Below, piece after piece: positions 8,921-17,273 of a DNA stretch of 64,000 nt. The first letter of the stretch is position 1, and every line of letters begins with the position of its first letter. The notes beneath the pieces are model-generated. The model saw nothing but the letters and a program-made list of their open reading frames with translations, did no database searches and was not told the DNA's origin. The position numbers were made by a program, and so were the translations under genes. Source of the stretch: Streptomyces sp. NBC_00620 (GTDB lineage: Bacteria > Actinomycetota > Actinomycetes > Streptomycetales > Streptomycetaceae); the NCBI RefSeq assembly GCF_026341825.1, contig NZ_JAPENY010000001.1, positions 434,001 through 498,000 of the forward strand, given 5' to 3'.

Positions 8921-9185
8921 GCGAACCGTCCCCTCCAGCTCACCGCGTCCGGCACCGGTCACCGGGGGCGGCTGCCCGCAGTATCCAGCACTACGGCGCC
9001 GCACAACACGGTGTTCACGATCACAGCACGGTCCCGATGGTTTTTGGACCGGCCGCGACATACTCCCAGTCTTCTAACCAGGTGGCACCCCGTCGAATCA
9101 AAGAGTCCGGCCAGTTCCAGTGGCCTGAACCATTCGGTCACCCGGCTCCCCGCACCGATCACACTCACCCAGACATCGATCCCCA

Positions 9186-9644
9186 TCACCCGGGCACCGC
9201 AAGCTCGAACCAGACGGTCTTGCCGGTGTCCCCGGGACGGGTGCCCCAGCGCCGCGAGGAACGGGCCACGAGCTGGAGTCCGCGGCCGCTTTCGTCGTCG
9301 GCGTCGGCGGACCGTTCGCGGGGCGGGTCCGGCAGCGGGTCGGAGACCTCCACCAGCAGGGCGTCCGGCATTCCGGCGGGCCGCACCAGGCGTACGCCGA
9401 TGGGGCCCGTGGCGTGCCGGAGGGAATTCGTCACCAGCTCGCTGACCAGCAGCGCGGTGATATCGGCGAGGGATTCCAACTCCCAGTCGCGCAGCTGGCC
9501 CCGGACGACGGCGCGAGCGGTGCGGACGGCACCCGGCTCCGCGGGGAAGCTCCACTCGGCGCAGTCGCCTTCGGTGTCGATCACGCCGATCACTTCCCAG
9601 GCCTGGAATACACCCATGTCCGGTTTCGTGGGGTTAATGGGCAC
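9186..9644 (-). CDS. RsbW-like ATP-binding protein (HATPase_c_2)
   Basis: 152 residues from GTG 9644, or 143 from the internal ATG at 9617. It contains only the GHKL kinase fold: N-box LVSELVTNSLRHA, the loop DDESGRGLQLV and a final KTVWFEL strand. It is the family of anti-sigma-factor kinases that phosphorylate anti-anti-sigma partners. It resembles the C-terminal domain of the multidomain neighbour downstream, so the pair could act on shared STAS-domain partners. No STAS gene is in the window. Confidence 0.8.
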   Translation of the reverse strand: MPINPTKPDMGVFQAWEVIGVIDTEGDCAEWSFPAEPGAVRTARAVVRGQLRDWELESLADITALLVSELVTNSLRHATGPIGVRLVRPAGMPDALLVEVSDPLPDPPRERSADADDESGRGLQLVARSSRRWGTRPGDTGKTVWFELAVPG

Positions 9645-9780
9645 ATACCCGATATACGGGAAGCCTTACCGCACTCGATGGCGCACTGTGGCACGAACGG
9701 CGTACGAACCGACGAACAAAGGCCGCCGAACGCGCCCGCTCACCTCCCGATCGCGGACGGAGGCCGACTCCGCGAGGGGG

Positions 9781-10197
9781 TCAGTACGCCTGGGCCCCGC
9801 TGCCCCACCCGAGCAGCGTCGCCTTCACCGCGGGCACGTCCTGGTCCAGCCAGTCCACGTCCCAGATCTCGTCCGGCGTCAGCCAGCGGAGCTCGTCGTG
9901 GTCCTGGAGCGGCTTCGGATCGTCCGAACCGGGGAGCAGTCGCGCGGTCCACACCTGGAGGACGTACGGCAGCCTCAGGGGCCACTCCCCCGGGACGCGG
10001 CCGACCGGTGCCGCCGCGATGCCGAGTTCCTCGTGCAGTTCGCGTGCCAGAGCCTGTTCGGGGGTCTCGCCCGGTTCGACCTTGCCGCCGGGGAGCTCCC
10101 AGCGTCCGGCCAGCTCCGGGGGCGCGCTCCGGCGGGCGGCCAGCAGTCGACCGCCGTTCAGCAGAGCGGCTCCGACCACCACGATCCGTTCGGTCAT
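9781..10197 (-). CDS. NUDIX hydrolase, MutT-like (8-oxo-dGTP diphosphatase family)
   Basis: 138 residues from ATG 10197. The NUDIX box is intact: GGKVEPGETPEQALARELHEELGI fits Gx5Ex7REUxEExGU. The protein starts MTERIVVVGAALLNGGRLLAARR and keeps the ELPGGKVE strand typical of MutT, which removes oxidised dGTP before it is misincorporated. The exact substrate cannot be fixed from the sequence. The longer open frame upstream runs through the next gene and is not used. Confidence 0.85.
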   Translation of the reverse strand: MTERIVVVGAALLNGGRLLAARRSAPPELAGRWELPGGKVEPGETPEQALARELHEELGIAAAPVGRVPGEWPLRLPYVLQVWTARLLPGSDDPKPLQDHDELRWLTPDEIWDVDWLDQDVPAVKATLLGWGSGAQAY

Positions 10198-10250
10198 GCG
10201 CCGGAGCCTACGGGAGCGGCCCCCGCCTCCCGGGCGCCCGCCCTGCCGGA

Positions 10251-10433
10251 TCACCTGGTTCCGTTCTGCCCGATCCGCTCGACCCAGTACAACTGCTTGT
10301 GTCCGCGGTCGTCGAGGCTGTCCGCGATCTTCTGGGCTTCGGCCCTGGTCGCATACCTGCCCACGCGGTAGCGATTGCCGTTGTCGTCCTGTCGTATGAC
10401 GAGCCAGGGAAGAGTGATCGTGCCGTCGTTCAT
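10251..10433 (-). CDS. Short SPOR-like domain protein
   Basis: 60 residues from an ATG with GGAGGGG four bases upstream. The sequence WLVIRQDDNGNRYRVGRYATRAEAQKIADSLDDRGHKQLYWVERIG fits one small alpha/beta unit resembling a SPOR repeat. It has no signal peptide or membrane segment. From memory, near-identical small proteins are common in Streptomyces, but no role is known to me. It sits 53 bases upstream of the NUDIX gene on the same strand, so they may be co-transcribed. Confidence 0.75.
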   Translation of the reverse strand: MNDGTITLPWLVIRQDDNGNRYRVGRYATRAEAQKIADSLDDRGHKQLYWVERIGQNGTR

Positions 10434-10806
10434 CAAACCCCTCCACTTCCCGCCCCGGGCCCCCGCCGTGCCCCGCCCTCTAACGAAACCGCAATCCGCA
10501 TATGCCCGAGCCTACGCCTAACCTTCACGCAGCGAATACGGCTTTTCACAAAGAGGTACACAACGGGGTACGCAACAAGCCAGGATGTGGACTTGAGCAC
10601 GGGGGCGCACGCCGTCGAACGCGCCGTCGACCACTCTCCACGCGCCCCTCAGCAGGGCAAAGCCAAAGCGGGGCAAGGCCATTGAGAAAGGCCAGATTCC
10701 AACCGGGCCCTACTGAGGACTACTTCACGAAGACCGGGCCCTACTGGAGGGCTACTTCACGAAGGCGGCCACTTCACCGACAGGCCGCTGAATCACCGAC
10801 AGGCGA
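10434..10806. repeat. Gene-free stretch with degenerate tandem repeats at a gene's 3' end
   Basis: No convincing gene lies here. Between 10702 and 10823 the end of the GntR gene is partly repeated. A 31/32-base unit starting ACCGGGCCCTACTG occurs twice (10702-10732 and 10733-10764). Shorter units based on CTACTTCACCGGCAGG, the last codons plus stop of the GntR gene in reverse, recur with drift up to the true stop at 10807. The rest is ordinary intergenic sequence that probably holds the promoter of the SPOR-like gene. Confidence 0.65.
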
Positions 10807-11559
10807 CTACTTCACCGGCAGGTGATACGCGATCCGGTACCGGTCCGCCGGCACGACGACATCCGCCGTCTCGACCGGACGCCCCGACGCGAAGAACGTC
10901 CGCTGGATGACGACGACCACGTGCCCGGGAACACCGCCCAGCGCGAGGAGTTCCTCCGCGAGACCTGGGCGCGCCCCCACCTCCTCCGTGACGTTGTCCA
11001 CGATCACGTCGATGGCCGCCATGCGCTCGACCACGCCCATGCCGCCGAGCGGGCCCTCCTCGGGGAGCATCACCGGCGTACGGCCCGTGACGGCGAGGGG
11101 CTCCCAGGACGTGGAGAGCATCATCGCCTCGCCCGCGTCCCGGAAGACGTAGTTCGTGCACATCACGCGGTCGCCGGGCCGGAGGGAGAGCCGCTCGGCG
11201 ATCGCGACGCTCGCCTCGACCTGCCGGCTGTGGGACTCCCAGGTGCCGCGCGCGGTGACGTCGGCCTGCTCCTGGCGGAACGGGGTCGCACCGCTGTCCG
11301 GGCGGTACCCGGTGCGGGCGACGCTGCGCGGCACCGGACGCTCCCGCACGTACGTGCCCGACCCGGAACGGCCCTCGACCAGGCCCTCGGCCATCAGCAC
11401 CTTCCGCGCCTCCAGCGCGACCGTGTCCGAGACGCCGTACTCCTCTCGGATTCTGGCCTGCGAGGGGAGGCGGGTGTGCGGTGGCAGCGAACCGTCGACG
11501 ATCTTCTTGCGGAGATCACCCGCGACACGCAGGTACGCCGGCTGCTCACCGAAAGTCAC
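10807..11559 (-). CDS. GntR-family (HutC/UTRA type) transcriptional regulator
   Basis: 250 residues starting at GTG. The N-terminal winged helix (residues about 8-75) shows the GntR signature LRKKIVDGSLPPHTRLPSQARIREEYGVSDTVALEARKVLMAEGLVEGRSGSGTYV in family order. The C-terminal 150 residues resemble the UTRA effector domain (IAERLSLRPGDRVMCTNYVF, VVVIQRTFFASGRPVETADVVVPADRYRIAYHL). It should bind an operator as a dimer and respond to a small ligand. There is no obvious target gene in the immediate neighbourhood. The 147-base upstream gap contains TCAC-TCGAT-GTGA, a possible self-operator. Confidence 0.85.
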   Translation of the reverse strand: MTFGEQPAYLRVAGDLRKKIVDGSLPPHTRLPSQARIREEYGVSDTVALEARKVLMAEGLVEGRSGSGTYVRERPVPRSVARTGYRPDSGATPFRQEQADVTARGTWESHSRQVEASVAIAERLSLRPGDRVMCTNYVFRDAGEAMMLSTSWEPLAVTGRTPVMLPEEGPLGGMGVVERMAAIDVIVDNVTEEVGARPGLAEELLALGGVPGHVVVVIQRTFFASGRPVETADVVVPADRYRIAYHLPVK

Positions 11560-11706
11560 TGGCCGCTCCCATCAGGTTGTACAGACAGCAACAGCCTGGC
11601 AACCGTGGGTTGTGCCATGCAAGCAAAGGCCAGAGAATCACTCGATGTGATGACTTGCGCCCCCCAAGGGCTTTACCCAGGCACTTTCTCCCCGTTATAG
11701 CGGCCG

Positions 11707-12996
11707 TCACACCTCCTGGCCGGTGCCATCTCCGCCGTCGTCCACCGAGCCGTCGTCCGTGCCGTACGTCGGCGGGGTGGTGGCGAGGCCCAGAGCCTCG
11801 CGCGTGGTGACCGTCTTCTCGGGGTCGGTGAGGTCCAGCCCCTTCTCGTAGTGCACGTAGAAGGTGTCCGCGTCCTCCGACTCCCCCGCCTTCGCCCACT
11901 CCTTCTGCGCCGCCTCGAGGTCCTTCACGAGGGTCGCGACGGGCTCGGCGGCATCCGGGGCGAACGTGTGGCCGCGGAGCATGCCCGCCTGCTCCGTGAG
12001 CGCGTCCGACACCCTGGTCGCCCACTTCTGGTGGCCCGGCAGATCGTCCTCGACGTACTCCGTCGCGGGCGCCGAGTCCATCGCCGCGTTGAGCACGTGC
12101 GCGGCCTCCAGATAGGCGAGTTGGTCCGGGTCGAGCGTCGTGCCGTCCTCGCGCAGCGAGCCGGTCAGGCTCGTCTCCGCGTCGACGTTCCCGAACACGC
12201 AGGTGATCTCCCGGTCGCCCATGCGCCAGCTCTGCCGGGTCGGCGTGAAGTAGTACAGGTCGACGTCGTCCGGGACGGCCCAGGTGTCCATCGCGTACGC
12301 GTCCTGGAGCGTGTAGCACTTGTCGTCGGCGGTGTCCGTGACGGTGCTGTCGCCCGGGTAGTCGCCTTCGCTCATCTCGAAGTTCGCGAACACCTCGCCC
12401 TGGTGCTCCCCGGCGCACGGCACCTTGTCGACGTCGTACGTCATGCCCTCCAGCGAACCGCCCGGCACGTCGAAGCAATCGCCCTTGACGAGCGAGAAGG
12501 CGCTGCCGCCCGAGTCGCGTGCCGCGTCCTTGAAGTCGTCCCAGAACTCACCCGCACCGCCCGTGGCGACCACGAGCAGCGCCAGCACCATGCCGAGCGA
12601 GGACAGCACCATGCCCCCGATCGCCATCCCCTTGCCGCGCTCGCCCCGCTTCTTGATCTGCACCAGCGCGAGGATCCCGAGGAGCAGCCCGACGCCGGGC
12701 AGGAAGCAGAGGACCCCGAGCACGAGCGCGGAGATCGCGAGCCCGTTGACGGGGACCGGGCGGTTGTAAGGCGAGTAGCCGGAGCCCCAGGGCTGGTAGG
12801 GCTGCTGGAACGGCTGCTGCTGGTACGGGCCTTGGGGATAGGGGCCCTGCGGGTACTGGCCCTGGGCGTACGGGCCCTGGGGGTACGGCGGCGGGTAAGG
12901 GCCCGGTGGGGTCCCCTGTGGCGTTCCTTGAGGCATCCCCGGAGGCGGGTACTGGCCCTCAGGCTGCTGGGGGCCGGGCGGCGGGGGTATGGCCAC
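11707..12996 (-). CDS. DUF4190 and septum-formation-domain membrane protein
   Basis: 429 residues from a GTG with an AGGAG box upstream; the open frame continues 1.3 kb further only as antisense to the serpin gene. Residues 1-70 are Pro/Gln/Gly/Tyr-rich (YPQGPYPQGPYQQQPFQ), a disordered cytoplasmic segment. Two membrane segments follow (GLAISALVLGVLCFLPGVG and AIGGMVLSSLGMVLALLVV), the DUF4190 arrangement. The extracytoplasmic remainder has a septum-formation-like domain with paired cysteines (GDCFDVP, VPCAGEH, DKCYTL, ITCVFG). The C-terminal 100 residues are helical and acidic. Function is unproven. Divergent from the serpin gene. Confidence 0.75.
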   Translation of the reverse strand: MAIPPPPGPQQPEGQYPPPGMPQGTPQGTPPGPYPPPYPQGPYAQGQYPQGPYPQGPYQQQPFQQPYQPWGSGYSPYNRPVPVNGLAISALVLGVLCFLPGVGLLLGILALVQIKKRGERGKGMAIGGMVLSSLGMVLALLVVATGGAGEFWDDFKDAARDSGGSAFSLVKGDCFDVPGGSLEGMTYDVDKVPCAGEHQGEVFANFEMSEGDYPGDSTVTDTADDKCYTLQDAYAMDTWAVPDDVDLYYFTPTRQSWRMGDREITCVFGNVDAETSLTGSLREDGTTLDPDQLAYLEAAHVLNAAMDSAPATEYVEDDLPGHQKWATRVSDALTEQAGMLRGHTFAPDAAEPVATLVKDLEAAQKEWAKAGESEDADTFYVHYEKGLDLTDPEKTVTTREALGLATTPPTYGTDDGSVDDGGDGTGQEV

Positions 12997-13114
12997 GAGT
13001 ACCTTGCTCCTAGTCCAGGCGGGTGCGGGAGTTGCGTACGAGCTGTCGTACGGACTTCCGTGCGAACTGTCGTACGGCTGGGCGCATCGTAAGCGCGGCA
13101 CGGGCGGGGGCGGA

Positions 13115-14314
13115 ATGCGGGTCACCAACGCGACGATTCGGGCGGTCAACGGGCTGACCGCGCGATGGGCGGGGCAGACTTCGGGTGGCACGGTGTTCTC
13201 GGCGGCCGGGGTGTGGCCGCTGCTCGCCTTCCTCGCGGACGGAGCGGGCGGCGCGGCCCGGGCGGAGCTGGCGGAGGCGGTGGGTCTGCCGGCCGGTGAA
13301 GCGGCCGGTGCGGGACGGGAGTTGCTGGGCGCCCTGGGCGGCATACGGGGCGTGGACGCGGCGCTGGGGCTGTGGACCCGGCGGACACTGCCGGTGCGGG
13401 AGGAGTGGGCGGCGGGGCTGCCCGCGGACACCTTCGGTGTGCTCAGCGGGGACGTCGCGGCGGACAAGGCGGCGCTCGACGCGTGGGCGGCCAAGCGGAC
13501 GGGCGGGCTGATCGAGCGGATGCCCGTACCGCTGCACGAGGAAACCCTGCTGGTGCTCGCGAGTGCGCTGGCCTTGCGTACGCAGTGGCTGCGGCCCTTC
13601 GAGCCCGAATGCATGTCGGCCGCTTCGGGTCCCTGGAAGGACCGGCGACTGGCCGGGCTCTGGAGGACGACCAGCCTGCTGGACCGGATCGGTGTGGCGG
13701 ACACCCCCGAGGGAGCCGTCACCGAGCTCAAGGTGCTCGGCACCACCGGCGTCGACATCCACCTGCTCCTCGGCGAGGAACGGATGAGCGCGGGCCAGGT
13801 GCTCGCGGCAGGCGTGGACATCCTCGGACGGCGCCATCGGGCCGTACCCGGTGACCAACTGCCGTACGGGGAGGCGGGTCCGGGGCTGGACGTCCGGCGG
13901 GTGCGCCGCCACCGCCCGACACCGCCCAGCCTGACCGTCGCGACCGTCGCCTTCGACTTCTCCGCCGAGCACGATCTGCTGGAGCAGCCCCGGCTGTTCG
14001 GACTCGGCACGGCCAGGGACGACTCCCGAGGGCACTTCCCCGGCATCAGCGCCGAGCCTCTGGCGGTGGGCTCCGCGAGGCAGGCGGCCACCACCTCCTT
14101 CAACGACAAGGGCTTCCACGCCGCCGCCGTGACGGCGATCTCCGCAGTCGGCGGCGCGGCGCCCTCCGAGCGCCCGGCACCGCGCCATGTGACGACGGAG
14201 ATCGACGCGGTCTTCGACCGCCCCTTCGGCTTCCTCGCCCTGCACCGCACCTCGCGCCTCGTCCTCGCGGCGGGCTGGGTCACGGACCCGGAGCCGTACC
14301 GCGAGGACGAGTGA
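13115..14314 (+). CDS. Serpin-family protein
   Basis: 399 residues with no signal peptide, so probably cytoplasmic. N-terminal and core features include TVFSAAGVWPLLAFLADGA, corresponding to the serpin NIFISPLSI-type helix. Near the C-terminus NDKGFHAAAVTAISAV corresponds to the hinge and start of the reactive-centre loop, and FDRPFGFLALHRTSRLVLAAGWVTDP to the serpin signature. The hinge has Phe where inhibitory serpins have a small residue at P14, so suicide inhibition of proteases is uncertain. It converges with a secreted subtilase gene only 28 bases away. Confidence 0.8.
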   Translation: MRVTNATIRAVNGLTARWAGQTSGGTVFSAAGVWPLLAFLADGAGGAARAELAEAVGLPAGEAAGAGRELLGALGGIRGVDAALGLWTRRTLPVREEWAAGLPADTFGVLSGDVAADKAALDAWAAKRTGGLIERMPVPLHEETLLVLASALALRTQWLRPFEPECMSAASGPWKDRRLAGLWRTTSLLDRIGVADTPEGAVTELKVLGTTGVDIHLLLGEERMSAGQVLAAGVDILGRRHRAVPGDQLPYGEAGPGLDVRRVRRHRPTPPSLTVATVAFDFSAEHDLLEQPRLFGLGTARDDSRGHFPGISAEPLAVGSARQAATTSFNDKGFHAAAVTAISAVGGAAPSERPAPRHVTTEIDAVFDRPFGFLALHRTSRLVLAAGWVTDPEPYREDE

Positions 14315-14342
14315 TCGATTACCGCTGATCAGGGTTCAAGAA

Positions 14343-15911
14343 TCAGAACTGCAGGGCCCAGGAGTCGATCCGCCCCACGTCCTGCGCCGCGTTGTCACTG
14401 ACCCGCAGCTTCCACACGCCGTTGGCGACCTCGGAGGAGGCGTTCACGGAGTACGTGGTGTTGATGTTGTCGGAGCTGCCGCCGGTGCTGTACGCCTTCA
14501 GCGTGTACGCCGTACCGTCGGGCGCGATCAGTTGCACCTGCAGATCACCGATGTACGTGTGAACGATGTTCACAGGCACACTCAGCGCCGCGGGAGCGTT
14601 GCCGGTGACGCCGCTCACCGTGATCGGCGACTCGACCGTGGTGTTGTCGGCGATCGCGTAGTCCGCGGTGTTCTCGAAGCGCGGCCCGGTCGGCGGCGGA
14701 GTCGTCGTACCGCCGACGACGTTGAGCAGCCGGTTCGGCGAGCCGGTGCCGGGGCTGGTGACCACACCGGTCGACGAGTTGTTGATCAGACCCGTCGCCA
14801 CCTGGGCGGGCGTGGCCGTCGGGTTGTCGCCCAGGTAGACCGCCGCCGCGCCCGCCACGTGCGGCGTCGCCATCGACGTACCTGAGATGGAGTTCGTGGC
14901 CGTGTCGCTGGTGTTCCAGGACGAGGTGATCGAGGAGCCCGGCGCGAAGATGTCCAGGACCGAGCCGTAGTTGGAGTAGCTGGCGCGGGCGTCGGTCGAC
15001 GTGGTCGCGCCTACCGTGATGGCCTCGGTGACGCGCGCGGGCGAGTAACTCGACGCGTTCGCGTTGCTGTTGCCCGCCGCGATGGCATAGGTGACGCCGG
15101 ATGCGATGGAGTTGCGGACGGCCGTGTCGAGCGCGCTGTCCGCGCCGCCGCCGAGCGACATGTTGGCGACGGCCGGCTTGACCGCGTTCTGGGTGACCCA
15201 GTCGATGCCCGCGACGACACCCGCGGTCGTCCCCGAGCCGGCGTTGTCGAGGACGCGGACGCCCACGATCTTCGCCTTCTTCGCGACACCGTACGAGGTT
15301 CCGGCGACCGTGCCCGCGACGTGCGTGCCGTGGCCGTTGCCGTCCTGCGCGGTGTTGTCGTTGTCGACCGCGTCGTAGCCGTAGGAGGCGCGGCCACCGA
15401 AGTCGCTGTGGGTGATGCGTACGCCGGTGTCGATGATGTACGCGGTCACGCCGGTCCCGGCCGAATCCGGGTAGGTGTAGCTGCTGTTGAGCGGGAGGGT
15501 CTTCTGGTCGATGCGGTCCAGGCCCCAGGAGGGCGGGCTGGGCTGCGTCGCATTGATGTGGAAGGTGCGGTTCTGGACCACGGAGGCGACGGCCGGGTCG
15601 GCGGCGAACGCCTTCGCCTCGGCCGCGGTGGCCTCGACCGCGTAGCCGTTGAGCGCCTTCTTGTACGTACGCTCGATCGTGGCGCCGTACTCCTTGGCGA
15701 GAGCCTTGCCCTCGGTGGAACCGGCCTTCGCGGCGTCCGCCTTGAGGGTCACGATGTAGCTGTCGGCGACCGCGTTGGCCGCGCCCGCGTACTGGATCTG
15801 TCCTACTCGCTCCGGTGCCGCGTTCGCGGGGAGAGCGGAGACGACTCCGAGGACGAGGGCCGCGCTTGCTATGCCGGCCAGTCTTCGGCGGGTGTGACGC
15901 ATCACTGCCAT
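14343..15911 (-). CDS. Secreted S8 subtilisin-like protease with P-domain
   Basis: 522 residues from an ATG with GAGGAGG about nine bases upstream. A Sec signal peptide (RHTRRRLAGIASAALVLGVVSALPANA) is followed by an I9 propeptide (about 50-118). The S8 catalytic domain has Asp161 (YIIDTGV), His194 (NGHGTHVAGT) and Ser346 (SGTSMATPHVAG). A proline linker TTTPPPTGP leads to a C-terminal proprotein-convertase P-domain (about 412-522). All catalytic residues are present. It is probably an extracellular protease that matures by autoprocessing. A perfect 26-base direct repeat lies in its upstream region. Confidence 0.92.
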   Translation of the reverse strand: MAVMRHTRRRLAGIASAALVLGVVSALPANAAPERVGQIQYAGAANAVADSYIVTLKADAAKAGSTEGKALAKEYGATIERTYKKALNGYAVEATAAEAKAFAADPAVASVVQNRTFHINATQPSPPSWGLDRIDQKTLPLNSSYTYPDSAGTGVTAYIIDTGVRITHSDFGGRASYGYDAVDNDNTAQDGNGHGTHVAGTVAGTSYGVAKKAKIVGVRVLDNAGSGTTAGVVAGIDWVTQNAVKPAVANMSLGGGADSALDTAVRNSIASGVTYAIAAGNSNANASSYSPARVTEAITVGATTSTDARASYSNYGSVLDIFAPGSSITSSWNTSDTATNSISGTSMATPHVAGAAAVYLGDNPTATPAQVATGLINNSSTGVVTSPGTGSPNRLLNVVGGTTTPPPTGPRFENTADYAIADNTTVESPITVSGVTGNAPAALSVPVNIVHTYIGDLQVQLIAPDGTAYTLKAYSTGGSSDNINTTYSVNASSEVANGVWKLRVSDNAAQDVGRIDSWALQF

Positions 15912-15927
15912 CTGAGGGATCCTCCTC

Positions 15928-15986
15928 AATCGGTGGTGCGCTGGTGGGGGGTGGTACAGAAATCGGTGGTGCGCTGGTGGGGGGTG
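15928..15986. repeat. Perfect 26-bp direct repeat upstream of the subtilase gene
   Basis: The 26-base unit beginning AATCGGTGGTGCGCTGGTGG occurs at 15928-15953 and again at 15961-15986, a 33-base period of about three helical turns. The first copy lies just upstream of the start codon and abuts the ribosome-binding site. It could bind a repressor or affect translation, or simply be a recent duplication. Confidence 0.8.
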
Positions 15987-16157
15987 CACAGACGCGAAAG
16001 AGACAGCAATAGAGGCAGGGTCATGTCAACCTGCTGTGCGTTCCCTGTGCGTCAGCCGAAAGATTGCGGCTTCCACAGGAATTGCACAAGAGCCCTGCAG
16101 GGACGTAACACAGGTGCCATATGCCAGCCATGACACAACGTCACCAAACGGCGCATC

Positions 16158-16169
16158 TAACCTGCGCAC
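16158..16169 (+). promoter_or_regulatory. -10 box of a predicted leaderless promoter
   Basis: TAACCT followed by exactly six bases and the ATG at 16170. There is no ribosome-binding site before that ATG, so transcription probably starts at the A of the start codon. The -35 region is not obvious. Confidence 0.5.
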
Positions 16170-17273
16170 ATGACATCTTTGCCGGACTGTTTCTGCCCGG
16201 TGGACGGCACACGCGTCCCCGCCGGCTCGCTCGCCTGGTGCTGCCCGGCCTGCCGCGGCCCGCTCGACCTGGACTTCGCCCCGACCCCGGCGTCCCTCAA
16301 GTCCCTTGCGGGGCGGGTCAATTCACTCTGGCGCTACACGGAGTGCCTGCCCCTGACGGCCCCCACGGTCAGCCTGGGTGAAGGCCGCACACCGCTGGTC
16401 CCGCTCCGCGACGGCATCTCCGCCAAGCTCGACTTCCTGATGCCGACGTTGTCCTTCAAGGACCGCGGCGCCGTACTCCTGGCCGAGCTGGCCCTGCGGC
16501 TGCGGGCCCGGCAGGTGCTCGCGGACAGCAGCGGCAACGCGGGGACGGCGATCGCCGCGTACTGCGCACGGGCCGCGCTGCCGTGCACCGTATACGTCCC
16601 CGAGGGCACCTCACCGAAGAAGCTGGAGCAGATCGGGGCACACGGGGCGCGGGTGCGGGTGATCGACGGCGACCGTGAAGCCACGGCGGCGGCCGCGCGG
16701 GAGGCGGCGGACGAGGAGGGCGTGTTCTACGCCTCCCACGTCTACAACCCCTACTTCCTGGCCGGGACCAAGACCTACGTCCACGAACTCTGGGAGGACC
16801 TCGGCGGACGCCTCCCCGACGTCATCGTCGTCCCCGTCGGCAACGGCACGCTGCTCCTGGGAGCCGCCCTCGCCGTCGCGGAGCTCCACTCCGCCGGCCT
16901 CATCGACCGGCGGCCGGCCCTCTACGCCGTCCAGGCCGCCGCGGTCGCCCCGCTCGCCGAGGCGTGGCGCGCGGGAGCCGACGACCTGGTCGGCGTAACC
17001 CCCGCGGCCCCCACCTTCGCCGAGGGCATCGCGATCCCGCGCCCGCCCCGGGCCCGCCAGATCCTGCGCGCCGTACGGGACTCCGGCGGCACGTTCCTGA
17101 CGGTGACGGAGGACCAGATCCGGCACGCCCAGACGGACTTGGCGTCGCGGGGACTGTACGTGGAGTCGACGGGGGTGGCGTGCTGGGCGGCTGTCCGCGA
17201 GGGAGTGCTCGGGGAGCGGTCGGCGGTGGTGCCGTTGTGCGGGGCGGGGGTGAAGACGGGGCTGGCCGCTTAG
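16170..17273 (+). CDS. Threonine-synthase-like PLP-dependent enzyme
   Basis: 367 residues. It has fold-type II PLP enzyme motifs: SFKDRG with the Schiff-base lysine Lys97, the substrate loop SSGNAG near 114-119, and GNGTLLLG as the phosphate-binding glycine loop. The N-terminus has a cysteine cluster (CFC ... CCPAC) like the zinc-ribbon of some threonine synthases. It could make threonine from phosphohomoserine or act on a related substrate. The shorter length and lack of hom/thrB neighbours leave that open. The start fits a leaderless transcript. Its stop overlaps the stop of the convergent helicase gene by three bases. Confidence 0.8.
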   Translation: MTSLPDCFCPVDGTRVPAGSLAWCCPACRGPLDLDFAPTPASLKSLAGRVNSLWRYTECLPLTAPTVSLGEGRTPLVPLRDGISAKLDFLMPTLSFKDRGAVLLAELALRLRARQVLADSSGNAGTAIAAYCARAALPCTVYVPEGTSPKKLEQIGAHGARVRVIDGDREATAAAAREAADEEGVFYASHVYNPYFLAGTKTYVHELWEDLGGRLPDVIVVPVGNGTLLLGAALAVAELHSAGLIDRRPALYAVQAAAVAPLAEAWRAGADDLVGVTPAAPTFAEGIAIPRPPRARQILRAVRDSGGTFLTVTEDQIRHAQTDLASRGLYVESTGVACWAAVREGVLGERSAVVPLCGAGVKTGLAA

